Assembly: GCA_025765595.1 (NCBI GenBank)
Contig: JAIVFH010000043.1
Coordinates: 1-64,000, forward strand
Length of the DNA stretch: 64,000 nt
DNA from: Obelidium mucronatum
Taxonomy: Eukaryota > Chytridiomycota > Chytridiomycetes > Chytridiales > Chytriomycetaceae
Reading direction: 5' to 3'
Shown: one piece after another, positions 32,968 to 46,400 of the stretch
How positions within the stretch are numbered: position 1 is the first letter of the stretch
Layout of the letters: each line of letters opens with the position of its first letter
Position numbers and translations under genes: made by a program
The notes under the pieces: generated by a model
Told to the model about the DNA's origin: nothing
The model's input: the letters and a program-made list of their open reading frames with translations, nothing else
The model's database searches: none

Positions 32968-34178
32968 TTATTCTTTTGAAACATCACTTTTTTTTCTGAT
33001 ATGTTGCACTGAAGGATTTTCCATCTCGGATCTCCCATCTTCTTCCTGTGGCGTCTGCTGCGCCAGTCCTTGTTTGATTATTTCGGCGTGTTCCAATTTG
33101 GTAAAATCCAACAACACCGGACCGTCCAAACAATCCAACTCAAGTCTGAATGATTCTCTGTGTTTATAATCTACTAGATTTGTCAAGGAGGTTTCGGTCT
33201 GTATTTCTTTGAGCCTGAATACTCTTGCGGGAACATTGTGTGTGTCGGGTGATGGAATAAAGAGCGCAAAATGTCGGTTTCGAATATAACCAATAGAAAG
33301 TGCCCCGGAAACCCAATTCTTTGATAATTCATATGTATTCATTGAATATGTAACAGGAACCTGCTCGAAACGAAACAATTACTCACGGAAGGAGGAGGGA
33401 AAAAGAAACAATATATTCTTACGGCAACAGTAAAAGAAGTATTTCTCAGAGTTTTATAAGCATTCTTTACAGCAAGTGATTGAATTGTCGAAGGATTTCC
33501 TGCCCTCGCAGAGTTTCTACTACTCCGACCGCCACTCGCACCTCCATTTCTACTATTACTGCCAAGCATTTTCCAGCCTTGACTTCTCTCTCCATAAATA
33601 CCAACCGCTTTTGGAATCAGATTCAAATCCAGATTACAAGAGACGTTGCAAAGACATTTTGCGAAATCAATCCATTCTTTTCCGATTAGTTAATCTAGCA
33701 GCTGGAAGCTCGCAGTTCCTGTGATGCCAAGTTTACCTGGGTGGTTTTCATGGATCTCCTTTGCTGTTGTCATTGCTGAACCTCCACAGTCTCCGCGTTT
33801 ACAGTAATCGTTGAATCTCTTGATTTTAATTGTCGAATTTGGTAGTATATTCGGATTTCTGTTGATGTTTTCGATGGCAAACTTGTGGAATGTAAAACCT
33901 TCGTCTGGCTTTGTCCCTCACAAACCTGAGCGCCCATCTGATTCCAAAACCACCACGACTTTAGCCCCCAATTTTTCATATCGCTCATGAAGGTTATGTT
34001 CAATTGGTCATAACCTTTTGTGACGAGAGATCCATTAAATTCAAGTTCAGGATACCTTCAAGTTGGGCACGAAGAATCAGCCTCGCGTCTTCATTTAAGC
34101 AATTTGAGTTGAATCGCACCATCTATAAGGACCGACAAAAGCAATTGTAACCGACGAGGCCTGTTTGCTGCTACTCAT
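32968..34178 (-). pseudogene. Class C GPCR 1, internally deleted copy
   Basis: Carries the first exons (start at 34178, flytrap N-terminus through GGSAMTTAKEI near 33770) and the last exons (LIPKAVGIY near 33610 and the C-terminal domain ending at 32968). Most of the flytrap domain and nearly all seven helices are gone. The break is at 33664, equivalent to joining 24556 with 27012 of copy 1. A further small loss removes about 22 bp just before LIPKAV. No receptor can be made; a short fused product cannot be excluded. Confidence 0.88.
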
Positions 34179-34304
34179 TTTTTCTCTGGGTCAAACCAAA
34201 CTTTGACAATTTTCTTGCTGTGCTGGAATACAGGGAAGCCGTCCAATTTATACTCGAAATCAAAATTGCTTCAAGCTTAAATAGAATGATCGCGATAGCA
34301 AATA

Positions 34305-35497
34305 TTAATATTCATGAAACAAACTCGAATCAAAGTATGCCAGCAGTATATCTCGCTCATACGACCATGCATTAACCTCCACCAATGCCTGTTGCAGCTC
34401 TACTGGCAAGGCTCCCTGAAAATTATTCTCCGATAAGTCTAAGTAAGATATTTTGTATATCCACCCATTTAATCCGTCTGGAATAACTCCATCAAGTAGA
34501 TTATTAGATAAATCCACTATTTCGAGTTTCTCCAGCTTGCCCAAATCAGCAGGAATCGAACCAGTTAGTTGATTGCACGATAAATTCTAATGGCTAATCC
34601 ATGAGTGAACGATTATTGAATGTACCCACTCACTAGAATTCTCAAATCGTCAAAATTACACAACCAACTTGGGATGTTTCCTTGCAAAGCATTTCCGGAT
34701 AAATCAAAAACCTCCAACATCAATTTCCTCCACCCCTCCACATCAATTTCACTCAATACTCCGCATAAGAGATTCTTTGACACCAACAGTTCCTTCATTG
34801 CACAATTACTTAACACTTGGTTTGGAATTGTTCCTTCAAGACGATTTTCGGATAAATTCAAGGTCCACAGGGTTTCTAGTTTCCCGAGTTCTTCCGGAAT
34901 ACAGCCGTCAAGCATGTTTTTGGACAGATTCAAATGACAAAGCGAAGAAAGATTCCCCAGTTCAGGAGGAATCCTGCCAGACAATAGATTTCCAGAAAGA
35001 GACAAAGAAGTCAATTGAGATAATCCAGCGTGTTGTCCAAGTTCGGGTGGGATAGATCCAACGAATGCATTGTTGTCAAGTAAAATCTGGATCATAAAGG
35101 CTTTAGACCAGATCACGGGAACAAACGCACGGATACGGCTAGCGGGATCTGCATCTAGAGGTAACGAGAATTTCATATCATGCGACCATTCGGATTCACC
35201 GTTCTTGTCTACGAAACTGAAGTATGGGCATTTGGTTATGTTCGCCAGCTGTCTCTGATGGTAGCGATCTCAATAAAAGAAGTCCGTGGTGAGATAAGCC
35301 CTACGCAGCCCGTACTCTGGAATCGTGATTGGATACAATATTTGCAGATTGGCGAGGGCGAATGAGTCTGAAGACGTAGCGATGTAGAATGTTCTGCACA
35401 AACTCCGCAGCTCCTTGATCGTCAGCGGATTAATGCCAAGAAGAAACCTGAAGCTGACTTCTGGTGGGATTGCGTTGATTGTTGTTGGTTCCTTCAT
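34305..35497 (-). CDS. F-box-like protein with plant-type leucine-rich repeats (intact parent)
   Basis: Exons 35497-35316, 35252-34634 and 34586-34305 encode about 360 residues. Residues about 8-50 (IPPEVSFRFLLGINPLTIKEL) are F-box-like. A linker with Cys and Trp follows, then about nine LRRs of the LxxNxLxGxIPxxLGxL type (SGNLLSGRIPPELGNLSSL), ending in a short charged tail. There is no signal peptide or membrane helix. The first splice (GTACGG...CAGAG) is chosen because it removes an in-frame stop and keeps frame. This is the parent of the truncated copy at 27652-28335. Confidence 0.78.
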
Positions 35498-35543
35498 TTT
35501 GGCTGGACGTTTTTAGAGAAGTTATTTATGTTACTTTTTTTAT

Positions 35544-37932
35544 CTATCGCCGCATTCTTAAAAACAACGCGTTTCTACATTCGCGCGAATTAGAAGGAAT
35601 AAACTTGTCATAAAAGTTGACGATAAATTGTTCAGCCTTGAATCCTGACGCAAAGCAAATCAAAATAGAATATTATTTTTAGTTTTCATCATCATCAAGG
35701 CAAAACTCACCGAAACTCTGATAAAGCATCATGGCTCGATTATTGGCACTCACATGCAAAGTGACATCTTTTCCATAAGATTCAACGGCTTGAATCAAAT
35801 GGAACAACATGAACTTTGCGATTCCAGCTCTTTGCCAACCAGGACGCACCATAATATAGGATATATACCCATCTGGCATTATAAACGCGCATCCTATCAC
35901 AACTCGTTTGTATAACGCGATTATGGATAGATCGGGACGGGAAAGGTGCTCCGAGACTTTGTTAAAGAAGGTAAGACTATAGAATTAAATGCCGCATAAT
36001 ATTTTTTAAGTCTGCTATACCATCGATTCCAGGCCAAAATTGTCTAGACAGCATTTCATTTACTTGCTCCTTGTGCATGGGGTGAAAATATACATAGTCA
36101 ATTGATTTTCGTTCAGTTCTTGCTTCGGCCGACTCTGATAATGAAGAAACGAACTCTAAAATATTGTACTGGGGAGCCAGATTCTGTTTCCGTTGACGAC
36201 CATCCAAGTAGTTTCGCCAAATATATGGCTTCAATGCGTTACCAGTATATTGAGAAGCAGTTGGGGTGAGCGTTGTGAGAGTGTTGGCGAGAAAGGGAGT
36301 TCCGTATAGCTTCGAAGATAGGCTGAAGGGAGGTGGGATGAATGTTATATTATGGCTTTTAACCAGCTTCAAAACAGAACCGTTAATAAAAAAGTGACAT
36401 AAGCGCGAAATATATATGATCAACTTGCCTTTGTTCTTTCCTCGATGCATTTGTCAAATTCCAAATCCTGCTTTCCATACACAATAATTGCTCTATTTTC
36501 TGAATCAATCCCATATTGAATACCGCCATCATCTATAGGAACTCTTTGCATTGGCACTGGGTCTGCGCGATAATCTTTTATGCTACGAAATGCAATGGCA
36601 TCAATGTCAACTCTTTTCAGACCCCGAAGTTTCTGAGCTTGAATCAGTAACAGCCGACGACGGAGGCGAGCTACGGTGGGATTCTCAGCCATAAATGGCT
36701 CGCATTTTTTGATCAAGCTGTAAGATTCTTCCGGATCGAGTAGACGTGGCCCGTTTGGTTCGGTTGCTGGAACCTTGGTTTCATCGCGTCAGTTCCCAAA
36801 ATAGCCGCGACTCAAGGGTGATGATATACCACATTGTCTGCATCTCCGTCGGCGAATGGCGTTGTTTGGCCCGTGCCCTTGATTCCTTTGATTCCCTTGA
36901 TTCCCAAGCCCAGGTTAGGCCTTTTTATTGGCTGTTTTCCGGACGTCTTCGGATTTTGAGATGCAAATGATTGATTTTTTGTGGCAGATATGCTTTGGTT
37001 TTCATTTGATTCGGCATCTTTGATCGAATCTACGGAATGAGCCCCTCCTTTGGTACTTGTTGGATATGCAAGTGACAGAGAATCGGACGCGTCCAAAACG
37101 CCCACCGAAGTTGAAGAAGGCGCTTCTGCTTTCACAATTTCATCGGTTTGCGGAATGGATTCTACAGAATCATCGATTCCCGTCTCCTTCCTTTTTCTCT
37201 TCTTTTTTTCCCCTTCTCCAATTCTCCCGCTGGCATAACTGCTAAGATTATCATCGTCTGCAGCAGGAGCATGAGAAGCCGCAGAATCGCTCTTCTTGGT
37301 TACACGCTCTGCTTTGCCTTTTGACTTTGGATTCTGCGGTGGAACTTGCTCCACCAAAGCCCAGAATCCCTTCGCATTGTACAGTTTTCCAGATATAAAT
37401 ATTGATGAATTCGTGGATAGTTCTTTGGCGATCGTGTTTGGCCAAGTTGCTGTTCCTACCGTACATCATGTACACAGAGTTGTCCTATCGTTAGCAATCT
37501 CAACTCTTCTTCGTTTTAAGAGAAGAAAATAGCTCAACTGACTCGCCCTGGTACCAAGTGTTCCCAATGCATGTCGATAAACCCGCAAATGTGTTCTTTC
37601 CAACCAAAGAATCTATTGGATCGATCGCTGCTGGTCACAGTCAAATGGTACAAGACTAAATGCGTCAGTTGGAGCCAAGTCATGGTTAAACGTTTGAATT
37701 CTGGATTTGCCAGAGTTGAACATGCAGAACATTTGAATGTATAGAAAACGTCTCCCGACAGGACTAAATATTGACTGGATTCAGTTGAGGACTGACAGCT
37801 GGAACACATGATTTGACAAGGAAACGGTGACGACATTGATTGTGTTTGGAGGAATCTTTTTTTTTTTAAGCCAGACACAATCTCCATTATGATACGAGTT
37901 ATTTCGCTATCGAATTTGTTTCTACGACGCAT
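35544..37932 (-). CDS. KAT14: KAT14/CSRP2BP-like histone acetyltransferase
   Basis: Exons 37932-37539, 37455-36830, 36773-36429, 36366-36021, 35956-35711 and 35644-35544 encode about 685 residues. The N-terminal part has Cys pairs and MTWLQLTHLVLYHL...WKEHICGFIDMHWEHL, then ATWPNTIAKELS and LYNAKGFWALV, which align with the N-terminal module of animal KAT14. A Lys-rich low-complexity region follows. The C-terminal GNAT domain has YVYFHPMHKEQVNEMLSRQFWPGID, a YISYIMVRPGWQRAGIAKFML acetyl-CoA loop (RPGWQRAGIA), and VTLHVSANNRAMMLYQSFGF. In animals KAT14 is a subunit of the ATAC complex. One intron (36428-36367) uses a GC donor, AAG/GCAAGT. Only 46 bp separate this gene from each minus-strand neighbour. 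Confidence 0.92.
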
Positions 37933-37978
37933 CTTATTATCATTACATAGCAGTATTTTTCACAGGCCTCCGAGATCA

Positions 37979-40900
37979 TCACACTAACAACCGTTCCAGA
38001 TACCCCAAAGTCTTTGCAACCTGCTCTTCCAACCCCTTTCGATATTTGAACTCTCCAAACTTTGTTTCCTCCAAATCATCATCTACAGTCTCACCAACCT
38101 TTCTCAAACACACTAAAATCTCATCGTGCTTCCCACAATATATGGCCAGCGTGGGTGGACCCGCGAGTGCCATGGCAGCGTTGATTCTTACTTTGAAGTT
38201 TTTGGATTTCGCCAAGGCGGTTATAAGAGCGTCAAAAAGGGGCGCAAGGGATGTCAATTGTACTCCGTTTTGAAGAATGTGTTGGAGGATCGGCGATTGT
38301 AATAGGTTATACGCGGCATAACAAGCGTTCCAACGCACTTTAAATGCACCAGATGATATATTTTTGGTTATCGCGTCGATTTCGGGGGCCAGCGTGGGCG
38401 AGAAACAGCAGGCATAGAGTTGGGGTGGGGAAAGTCGGAGTAAGTTCCCAACAGCCCTAACACCATTACTGCGGCATTTTTCATTGTCATTTGCGCTATG
38501 GATAGCGCTTCGGATTAACGGCTGCAGTAGCTCAGTTGGAAGGATATTTCGGTTTTCTTGGTTTTGCTGCAATGCGAGTAGGGTGTCTGCTAAATTAGCC
38601 ACTGCCCATGATGATCTCACGCGAACCAGAAGCCCCTTATCGAATGTCAGAGTTGGAAGCTGTCGAGACAACGTCTCAATGAATTCAGCGTCCTGAGCAA
38701 AAGAGATATTAGAACAAACTAGCAAGGTAAAAATGACACACCTTGATGAAGTAGTCCAACGTAACCCACAACCCCACAGTCAAACAGCAATTACTCTTTA
38801 CATCTTCATCAGCATCTCCAGCCAACACACCCACAACATCCCGCTTAACAAAATCCTGCAAGTCCAGCTCCAACTCTTGAAAAATCGATGCCGGGAAATG
38901 CGCCAATACTTGCAAAGAAACCGCGCGGATAGCATATCCTGGGTCCCGGACCCCGTCCTTCAAGTACAGCTTCAAAACATGAGACCACCACCAATCCCAG
39001 TCTGTACTATCGTGACTCTTCTTTTCCTGTTTATCCATAACTGCTGATGGTTCTCGCATTTTCGCGAGGCTCAATGCAAACTGTTCAATCACTTTCACAC
39101 AAGCAACTTTCCGCACGAAACCAAGCGATCCCGTTGGATGCGTCCAGACAGGTTGAATCACAACTGGTTCTAAGTACGCCACCCAGTCGTCAAGAATCCA
39201 AGAAAATTGATTCCGAATCACTGCACAGAGAGCGTCCAAGCTTGAAATCTGCAACTGTTCGCTTGTTGCAACTGATGCGGGTGGTCGCTTTGCGTTCAGA
39301 GATGGAGCCGGATCGGAATCTGATGATGACGACGAAGAGGACAAGAAGGCGTGGTAAATTAGGTTGGTTATCTTGGCCTTGACGTCTTCATTCGGGATAC
39401 TATATCCTGAATCCAAAAGACACGCAATCAAATTCAAACGAGGAGACAAGTATTGTCGGCTGTTGCTGTCGTTGCCCCCGTCTTTAAAACAAAGAATTGC
39501 ATTCATGCAGTTTCCCCGCAAATCCACACTTTGGATTCGCGTATAAGGGCTGCTTTTGATGAGAATCGACAATGCTTTCCAATGTGAAGCCATGACTGCT
39601 TCGTCGCGTTCTTCTTCTATTGCCGTGTTGGATATCAGTTTAATGAGCCCCGCATGTAAATCACAGACTAGGGCTGCTAGCTTTTCAGACAGAGATGTGA
39701 AGCTATGGTTTCTGGCAGCATTGTTGCTGCTGTTGAGTTTACTTGTAGGTGAGTCTTCTGCGATTGATAGGTATTGCTGGCTGCCATCCAGAAAAGATTG
39801 GAGAACGAGGGAAGCAGCGAGGCGTAGTTTCGGGTTTGATGAGCATGAAGGATCCATAAGAGTAAGCAGAGAGGGTTGCTGAGGATATTGTGAGGCGGGA
39901 GCAAGAGCTGGAGGAGGTGGAAGAAAGAGTGACCACTTTGAATAGATGGGTTTTGGATGGGCCTTGTTCAAGGCTTGGAGACAGTAGAGCGCGTTGAGTT
40001 GAACCTTTTCTGTAGTATATCTGTCTCCAAAAACTGATCCGCTGTCTCCATCTGACACCTCGGAATCTGATTCCAAGCTACCGTTATTCGCATTTTCTGT
40101 GCTACCGCGTTGTTTATCCCGCCTTTGTCTCCCCAATGAGGTGTTGGATCCACCACCAAACCCTCTGGAAACAGACCCAACAGAAGGCGACCTCCTCCAA
40201 GAATCACCAGTAGAACTACCAGACGATCGCCGATTATTTGAAGTCCCCCGCTGTTGCTGTTTCAAAGTGCTGCTAGATTCTTTTCCTCCTGTCGAGAAGG
40301 AAGGGAATATCAAACTATGCAAATTGACAACAATGCCAGCCAGCGGGCCCAAGAAAAGATTCTTGTTTTCATTCACGAGAGCTTGGATTCCTTTCAAAAC
40401 CGTGACAAGCAACTAATTTTTTTCAGTTAAGAAAGTAAAACCAGCTGTGATTTAAGAGAGAAGGCCGACCAAACCTTATCATGAGCTTCAATTTGTTTCA
40501 CACTCTCATCCCCCAAAGATGACGCAAGTCCAATATTTAAATTCTCGACAAGAATAGAGACAACAGTCTCTTGGAACTTTGATATGGAAGGCAGAGTAGA
40601 GGAGGCAGGCGTCGCAATTTGTGGGGTAGTAGAAGCATTGGAGGCAGTAACAGTGAAAGGAGAAGAGCCGGGTTTCAAACAGAGGTTCACGAGACATTGT
40701 GTCCCGTATTTCCTGACATCAAAAACAACGTGTATCGGTTTTTGCGTCATTGGATATCGCGCGAATATAGACAATTTGGCCATAAGACTATCATAAATCT
40801 TTGCGTGTATGAGTGTTATTGATTTCTCTGGAAGGGGTGGAAAAAAAGAGCAACAAGGAAGGAGAAACACTTACAGAAGAAAGAACGTGCAAAGAAGAAA

Positions 40901-41309
40901 AGGAATCAGATAGAAAAGATGCAAATGTTTTTAGGGTCAGAATAATTTGGGAAGGGTCGATTGTCTCGTTTGAATTCGAAAGCAGTACAAGGAAACGTGA
41001 CGCAGTTTCGACAAAAAGTCTTTGTTTGAGATTCAAGTCTGAAAATTCATTCTTGATGGTATGATCGGTGATTGTTTGCAGGAGACATACGGTGCGGCTG
41101 GCAGAACCTTCAACAAGAAGGAATCCGCGTTGTAGAGAGACAAAGTCCTGCCAAGGAAAAAAGATAGATTCAGCGATGGATCATCTGTACCTTCTTTTTT
41201 CACGTGGTTCAAACCAAAAGGCTTGACATACATTGTGATTGAACTCGGTTGTTGTGATGAGTTGGGCCCTCAATTCGTCAAGCGTTGAATGCTGCTCTGG
41301 TTCAGACAT
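37979..41309 (-). CDS. HEATR6-like HEAT-repeat protein
   Basis: Exons 41309-41232, 41147-40875, 40825-40475, 40412-38742 and 38692-37979 encode about 1028 residues, somewhat shorter than animal HEATR6 (about 1180). HEAT repeats run through most of the protein, with a Ser/Arg/Gly-rich disordered insert (about residues 260-360). HEATR6-like stretches are KLRLAASLVLQSFLDGSQQYLSIAED and, in the C-terminal part, FKVRWNACYAAYNLLQSP and FKVRINAAMALAGP. HEAT arrays are protein-binding scaffolds; HEATR6 has no well-defined function. The third intron acceptor could lie at CAG or CAGAG; the latter keeps frame. Confidence 0.85.
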
Positions 41310-42123
<814 letters not shown>

Positions 42124-42177
42124 TTTCCGTCCTTCTTTGTAATAAATAAAATTAAATCGCTTAATTGCCTTGATTAA

Positions 42178-43210
42178 ATGACGCCGTTCTCAGCGGTCGC
42201 CGCGTGCGTGTTCCTCGGCCTTGTGTATGTGCTGGCAGTGCACGTCGCCAGCGCGTGCGCGCCAGCCGGCGCGGATAGTTTCTCTGCGCAGCTCGTGCGC
42301 CGGTTCGTGGCGGTGTCCGGCGCGGCGCTGTTCTCTTTAGGGGTTCTGCGCATTGCTGACGCAGACGCCGCCGGCACGGCTCGGCGCCGGCGTGTCGGCC
42401 GCCGCGCCGGTCGTCGCGGCCTTCGCGCTGACCAATCTCGCCTTTGCGGGCCACGCCGCCGCCGCCGTCGCCGCGAAGGAGCCGCTGTTCCACGTGGCGC
42501 CGCTGACAAGCCTCAAGTTCTGGCGCGCGATCGTGGTTGCGCCAATCACAGAGGAAATCTGCTTTCGAGCCGCCATGATTCCGTTTCTGCAAAAGGCGAA
42601 TTACTCGAAACGCGGCGATCGTCTTTGGTCTTCCATTTGTCTTTGGTCTCGGTGCGTCTTTTGTTATTATTTGGCAGAGATTATTCGTGTTTTACTAAGT
42701 AAATAATTAACGCTTCCTTTTTCAATTTAGCACATCTCCATCATCTGAGAGAACACTATATTTCAAATGGTGCATCGCCAGCGGCATTCAAAGAAGCTTG
42801 TCTGATTTCTGGTTCAATTTTTGTATACTACAGGTCTTTGGAATGTTTGCCACCTATCTCGTTCTTAGGACGGGTACAGTTTGGTCGGCAGTCGTTGCTC
42901 ATTCTCTTTGTAATGCGTATGGCTTTCCTGATTTATCTGTCTTTTTCCCATCCTATGATGGCGGTCGTTGGAGTAAAACTAGAGGTTTGTTTGCATCTAT
43001 ACCGCCGCAGGCAGTGTTGCCGTCGAGGGCGGTCATGTTCTTATCATCTTTTTGCTTCCCAAGAGCAATATCTTACCGCAATATCTCTCATCACCTCCAC
43101 ATCGCGTCTACTCACACACACACACCACCTTCATAGTCACCATCATTGGAATCTACATAGCAGGCCTTGTTGGATTCTTTTGGTTATTGGAACCGCTCAC
43201 GTCTTTCTAA
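42178..43210 (+). pseudogene. RCE1: CAAX prenyl protease 2 (RCE1) with several frame breaks
   Basis: RCE1 is the ER-membrane glutamic protease that removes the -aaX tripeptide from prenylated proteins. Family motifs are present but scattered over frames: an N-terminal membrane region in frame 1 (VRRFVAVSGAALFS), then TQTPPARLGAGVSAAAP and the catalytic VVAPITEEICFRAAMIPFL (EE pair) in another frame. VFGLPFVFGLAHLHHL follows (second conserved His), then VFGMFATYLVLRTGTVWSAVVAHSLCNAYGFPDL (third motif, HSxCN). A last exon encodes VTIIGIYIAGLVGFFWLLEPLTSF. Normal introns explain two joins, but frame changes near 42345, 42600 and 42825 do not fit introns. Either a recent pseudogene or base errors in a GC-rich stretch (42200-42560). 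Catalytic residues themselves are intact. Confidence 0.82.
43001..43035. repeat. Degenerate GC hairpin repeat in the RCE1 last intron
   Basis: ACCGCCGCAGGCAGT followed by GCCGTCGAGGGCGGT, two imperfect palindromes of the VMP1-intron family, inside the intron before the last RCE1 exon. Confidence 0.65.
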
Positions 43211-43448
43211 AGATGGATGGCAGTTCAAATGTCTTTATTGTTTTTTTATTGTTGAATTAAATGATTCACAAGGGATTATGCATGATTAGAATAGGGGTTT
43301 TGTGTGTTTTCTTTGATATCTTTAATAATATATACTGTATAGATTTTTTATGATTCGTTTATCAAGCAAGTTCCGATGGACATTTTTTCAGGTATGGAGG
43401 GATTTACACTCACAACCCAAAACAGAAGTGTGGAATCGTTCCAAAGGA

Positions 43449-46400
43449 ATGTCATCTCCAACAGACAACAAGAAGTCATCGAACATTACGATCGCGTTTA
43501 TTGGACCTTACAGATTGTGCGTATGTGAATCAAAGTGTCGATCTTGATATTAAATGTCCCATGCTCAGGTTTCCTGGACTGAAGTACAATGGTTCGCTTA
43601 TCATTAGCGGTTACGAGCAGCAAAATGTTTCAATAATGAGCAGTCCAGCAAACTGGGGAGCTAAAACTTGGTGGTACTGGAACCAGATTGGAGCTCAGGT
43701 ATAAATTAAATTCGTATCGCTACATATATGCGCCATTTTCAGGAATATGTCACGTTCATACTTCAAATCTACAAGTTTGCAATAGATAATATCAACAAAA
43801 ATCCAAACGTCCTGCCAAATACTACAATCGTTATCAAGCGGTTCAATGACTATTGTAAACGTTCAAACGTCTGTGGTGGATCTGCCATGACAACGGCTCA
43901 AGAAATATACGAAAATCATCCAGGTGAGAAAAGAGCGAGAGCGGAGGAATGAGAGTGAGATGAGAGATTCAAGAAATTGATATAGTGTATATTTTCGAAA
44001 ACAGATGTTGTTGCAGTTTTTGGTGACTTTTATGGAAGCACAGTTCGGTAAGTCCGAAAGCACTCAGACTCACAAAAAATCAAGATAATAATTTATTATT
44101 AAAGATACTCGGCACAAGTGTATTCCCAGTTTCACGGTAAATAGCGTATTGCTCGTTATTAAGTTTTTAAATCATACAACAGCTCCCATTTTGTGCCAGT
44201 TCTGTCGCGAAAACCTGTCCTTCTGGACAAGAACAAGTATCCGTATTTCTTTCAAACCATAACCGGTGAGAAACACAACCTTTCCAATTTAAAATGCTAA
44301 TTAGCAAAACAGTGTCGGGAATAGGTCAAGCTGTCTTTCAACTTTTAAAGTTTTGGAATGTAAAACGAGTCGCGATAATTTCAGAATCATCTCATTGTAA
44401 GTAGTGTCCTTAAAGCTTTCTTTGCTGGAGCATTCCTCCTTGACACGCCAAAAAATGTAGCCTGTGATGACACGATAATCAACCCTTTAATTGCCAATGG
44501 AATCGAAATTGTTGAAAATCTTCAATCTGTCACTTATAAGGACGCAAAGTTTATTGCTGATTCCATTGAACGGGTGGGTGCGCGGTATTTGATATATTGT
44601 GGTGGATCGAGTGCAATGGGGAATACATATTTGACACTGAAGACAAAGTAAGGATTTCAAAAACCAAAATCAAAACAGCTATATTAAATCATCTTATAAT
44701 TTTCCCGGGGGTTTTCAGGCTGAATCGTCTTGTGGGTCCAGATTATGTCTGGTTCACTCTGAACGGCTGTGATGCAATGGCTCCTCCTTCTGGAAATGCA
44801 ACAAAAGGTTTGGTATTCTGATTATAGCTGTAAAAAATCTCTGTTTGAAGGCGTATTAACAAGCATGAAAATGGCTTCTAGACTTTGGGAAAGGATACAG
44901 CAATTTGTTTCAAGGAATAATTCAGCCCTATGGACTCAATTTGAACACTCCTGGAATGACCCAACTTCAATTCAACATAACTCGACAAGTGAATATTTTT
45001 CAAGCTCCGTGGGGGTAAGAAAGTTTGATATTATCACTCAATTATTTACCTCAAATGATCGCAAACAACTTTAGATGGCGATATAGTTTACAGACTCTCG
45101 CGAGTTGGTTCAACACTCTCCCTTCACATGACTGTACAGCGCTTTTGGCTTATGGAATGGATCAGGTATTTTTTATTTTATTTTTCCTTTCTTTTGTGTA
45201 TCTGAAGCGTTTTTCTTTTGTATTACTAAAGCTTCTGCGAAACAACCCTTCATTATCTCTCGCGGATTTATCTTCAAGAGCTCTTCAAAAACACATGAAT
45301 TACACTGCGTTCATGAGCACTGGTGGAGTTAACTACTAGTGCAACACAAATTCCGTATTTACGATTTCAACCAAAAAAAAAAAAAAAAATCAGGCTTGAC
45401 AGGACTTACAGGTGATCCTCTCACACTCACAGAAAATGGAGATACAGCTGCTACATTTATTTTCCAGTACTTTAATTATACTCCGGCATCTATTCGTAAG
45501 AACCCCTTTGTCTTGATGTAGCTTCTCATTTGACCGCTTCTTTTTCTCGGGCTTCTTATAGTGTTTGGGTACACGGACTCTCGACAAACGAAATTTCAGT
45601 ATGCTAGTTTGGATATGAAGACGTATTTGACTGCGGCCACAAACAACACGATGGTTTTCTTTGGAGGTACTATTTGGTTCCCTATATTCCACATGCTCAG
45701 AACTTGACCTTTTTGTTTCAAGGTGGCTCGATTCCACCGCCAGATGGACCCATTTACACAACAGACACAATTGACCCCCTCAGTCAGCAGGGAGAAATTC
45801 TCACTGGCTTATCCGCTATCGGAATCGCAATATCCGTCTCGTTGCTCTTGTTTGTCCTGTCGTTTCGAAAGCAAACAACCGTTAAATCTGGATCCATTAT
45901 ATTCCTCAGTATCCTCGCAATAGGATCCATTCCGGCATATACATCTATTCTTCTGTCTATTGGTGATGAGTCTGTATTTAAATGCTCAATCAGACCGTGG
46001 CTTCAGTTGGTTTCACTGTCGATTATTCTGGGCTGTTTGATTGTTAAAAATGGTCGCGTTTGTATGGTTTACAATGCGAAATCCAAGATTTCCAAAAAGT
46101 TTGTGAGCGATTCGTTCATGTTGTTTTTACTTGGCATGATTGTGGCTATGGAACTGGTTTGTATATGCTTCTTCTCGTTATGTGTTGACACCAAATTTAC
46201 GATGTACTTTTTTCTTCTTTCCGTTCAAGATTCTATTGGGAATATACCACAAGCTGTCGCGTTTAAGAATCCAAACCGAGGTTGTTCGAAACAGCGTTCT
46301 CCAAAAGACATGCACCAACAGATTACCAGGAGCCGCCTACATTCTCTGGATTTACAATTGCCTTCTCATTGCACTCCTTGTTGGAATCACTTACGCAAGC

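Larger units (their letters stand above)
28336..34980. repeat. Segmental tandem duplication, copy 2 (about 6.6 kb)
   Basis: Direct repeat of 19034-28333 with internal losses. Relative to copy 1 it lacks 24557-27011, joined at 33664 with at most one or two bases of shared sequence. It also has a shorter hairpin array (31081-31700). Its right end continues without a break into the intact LRR gene and unique sequence after about 34980, so this is likely the ancestral right flank. Confidence 0.93.
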
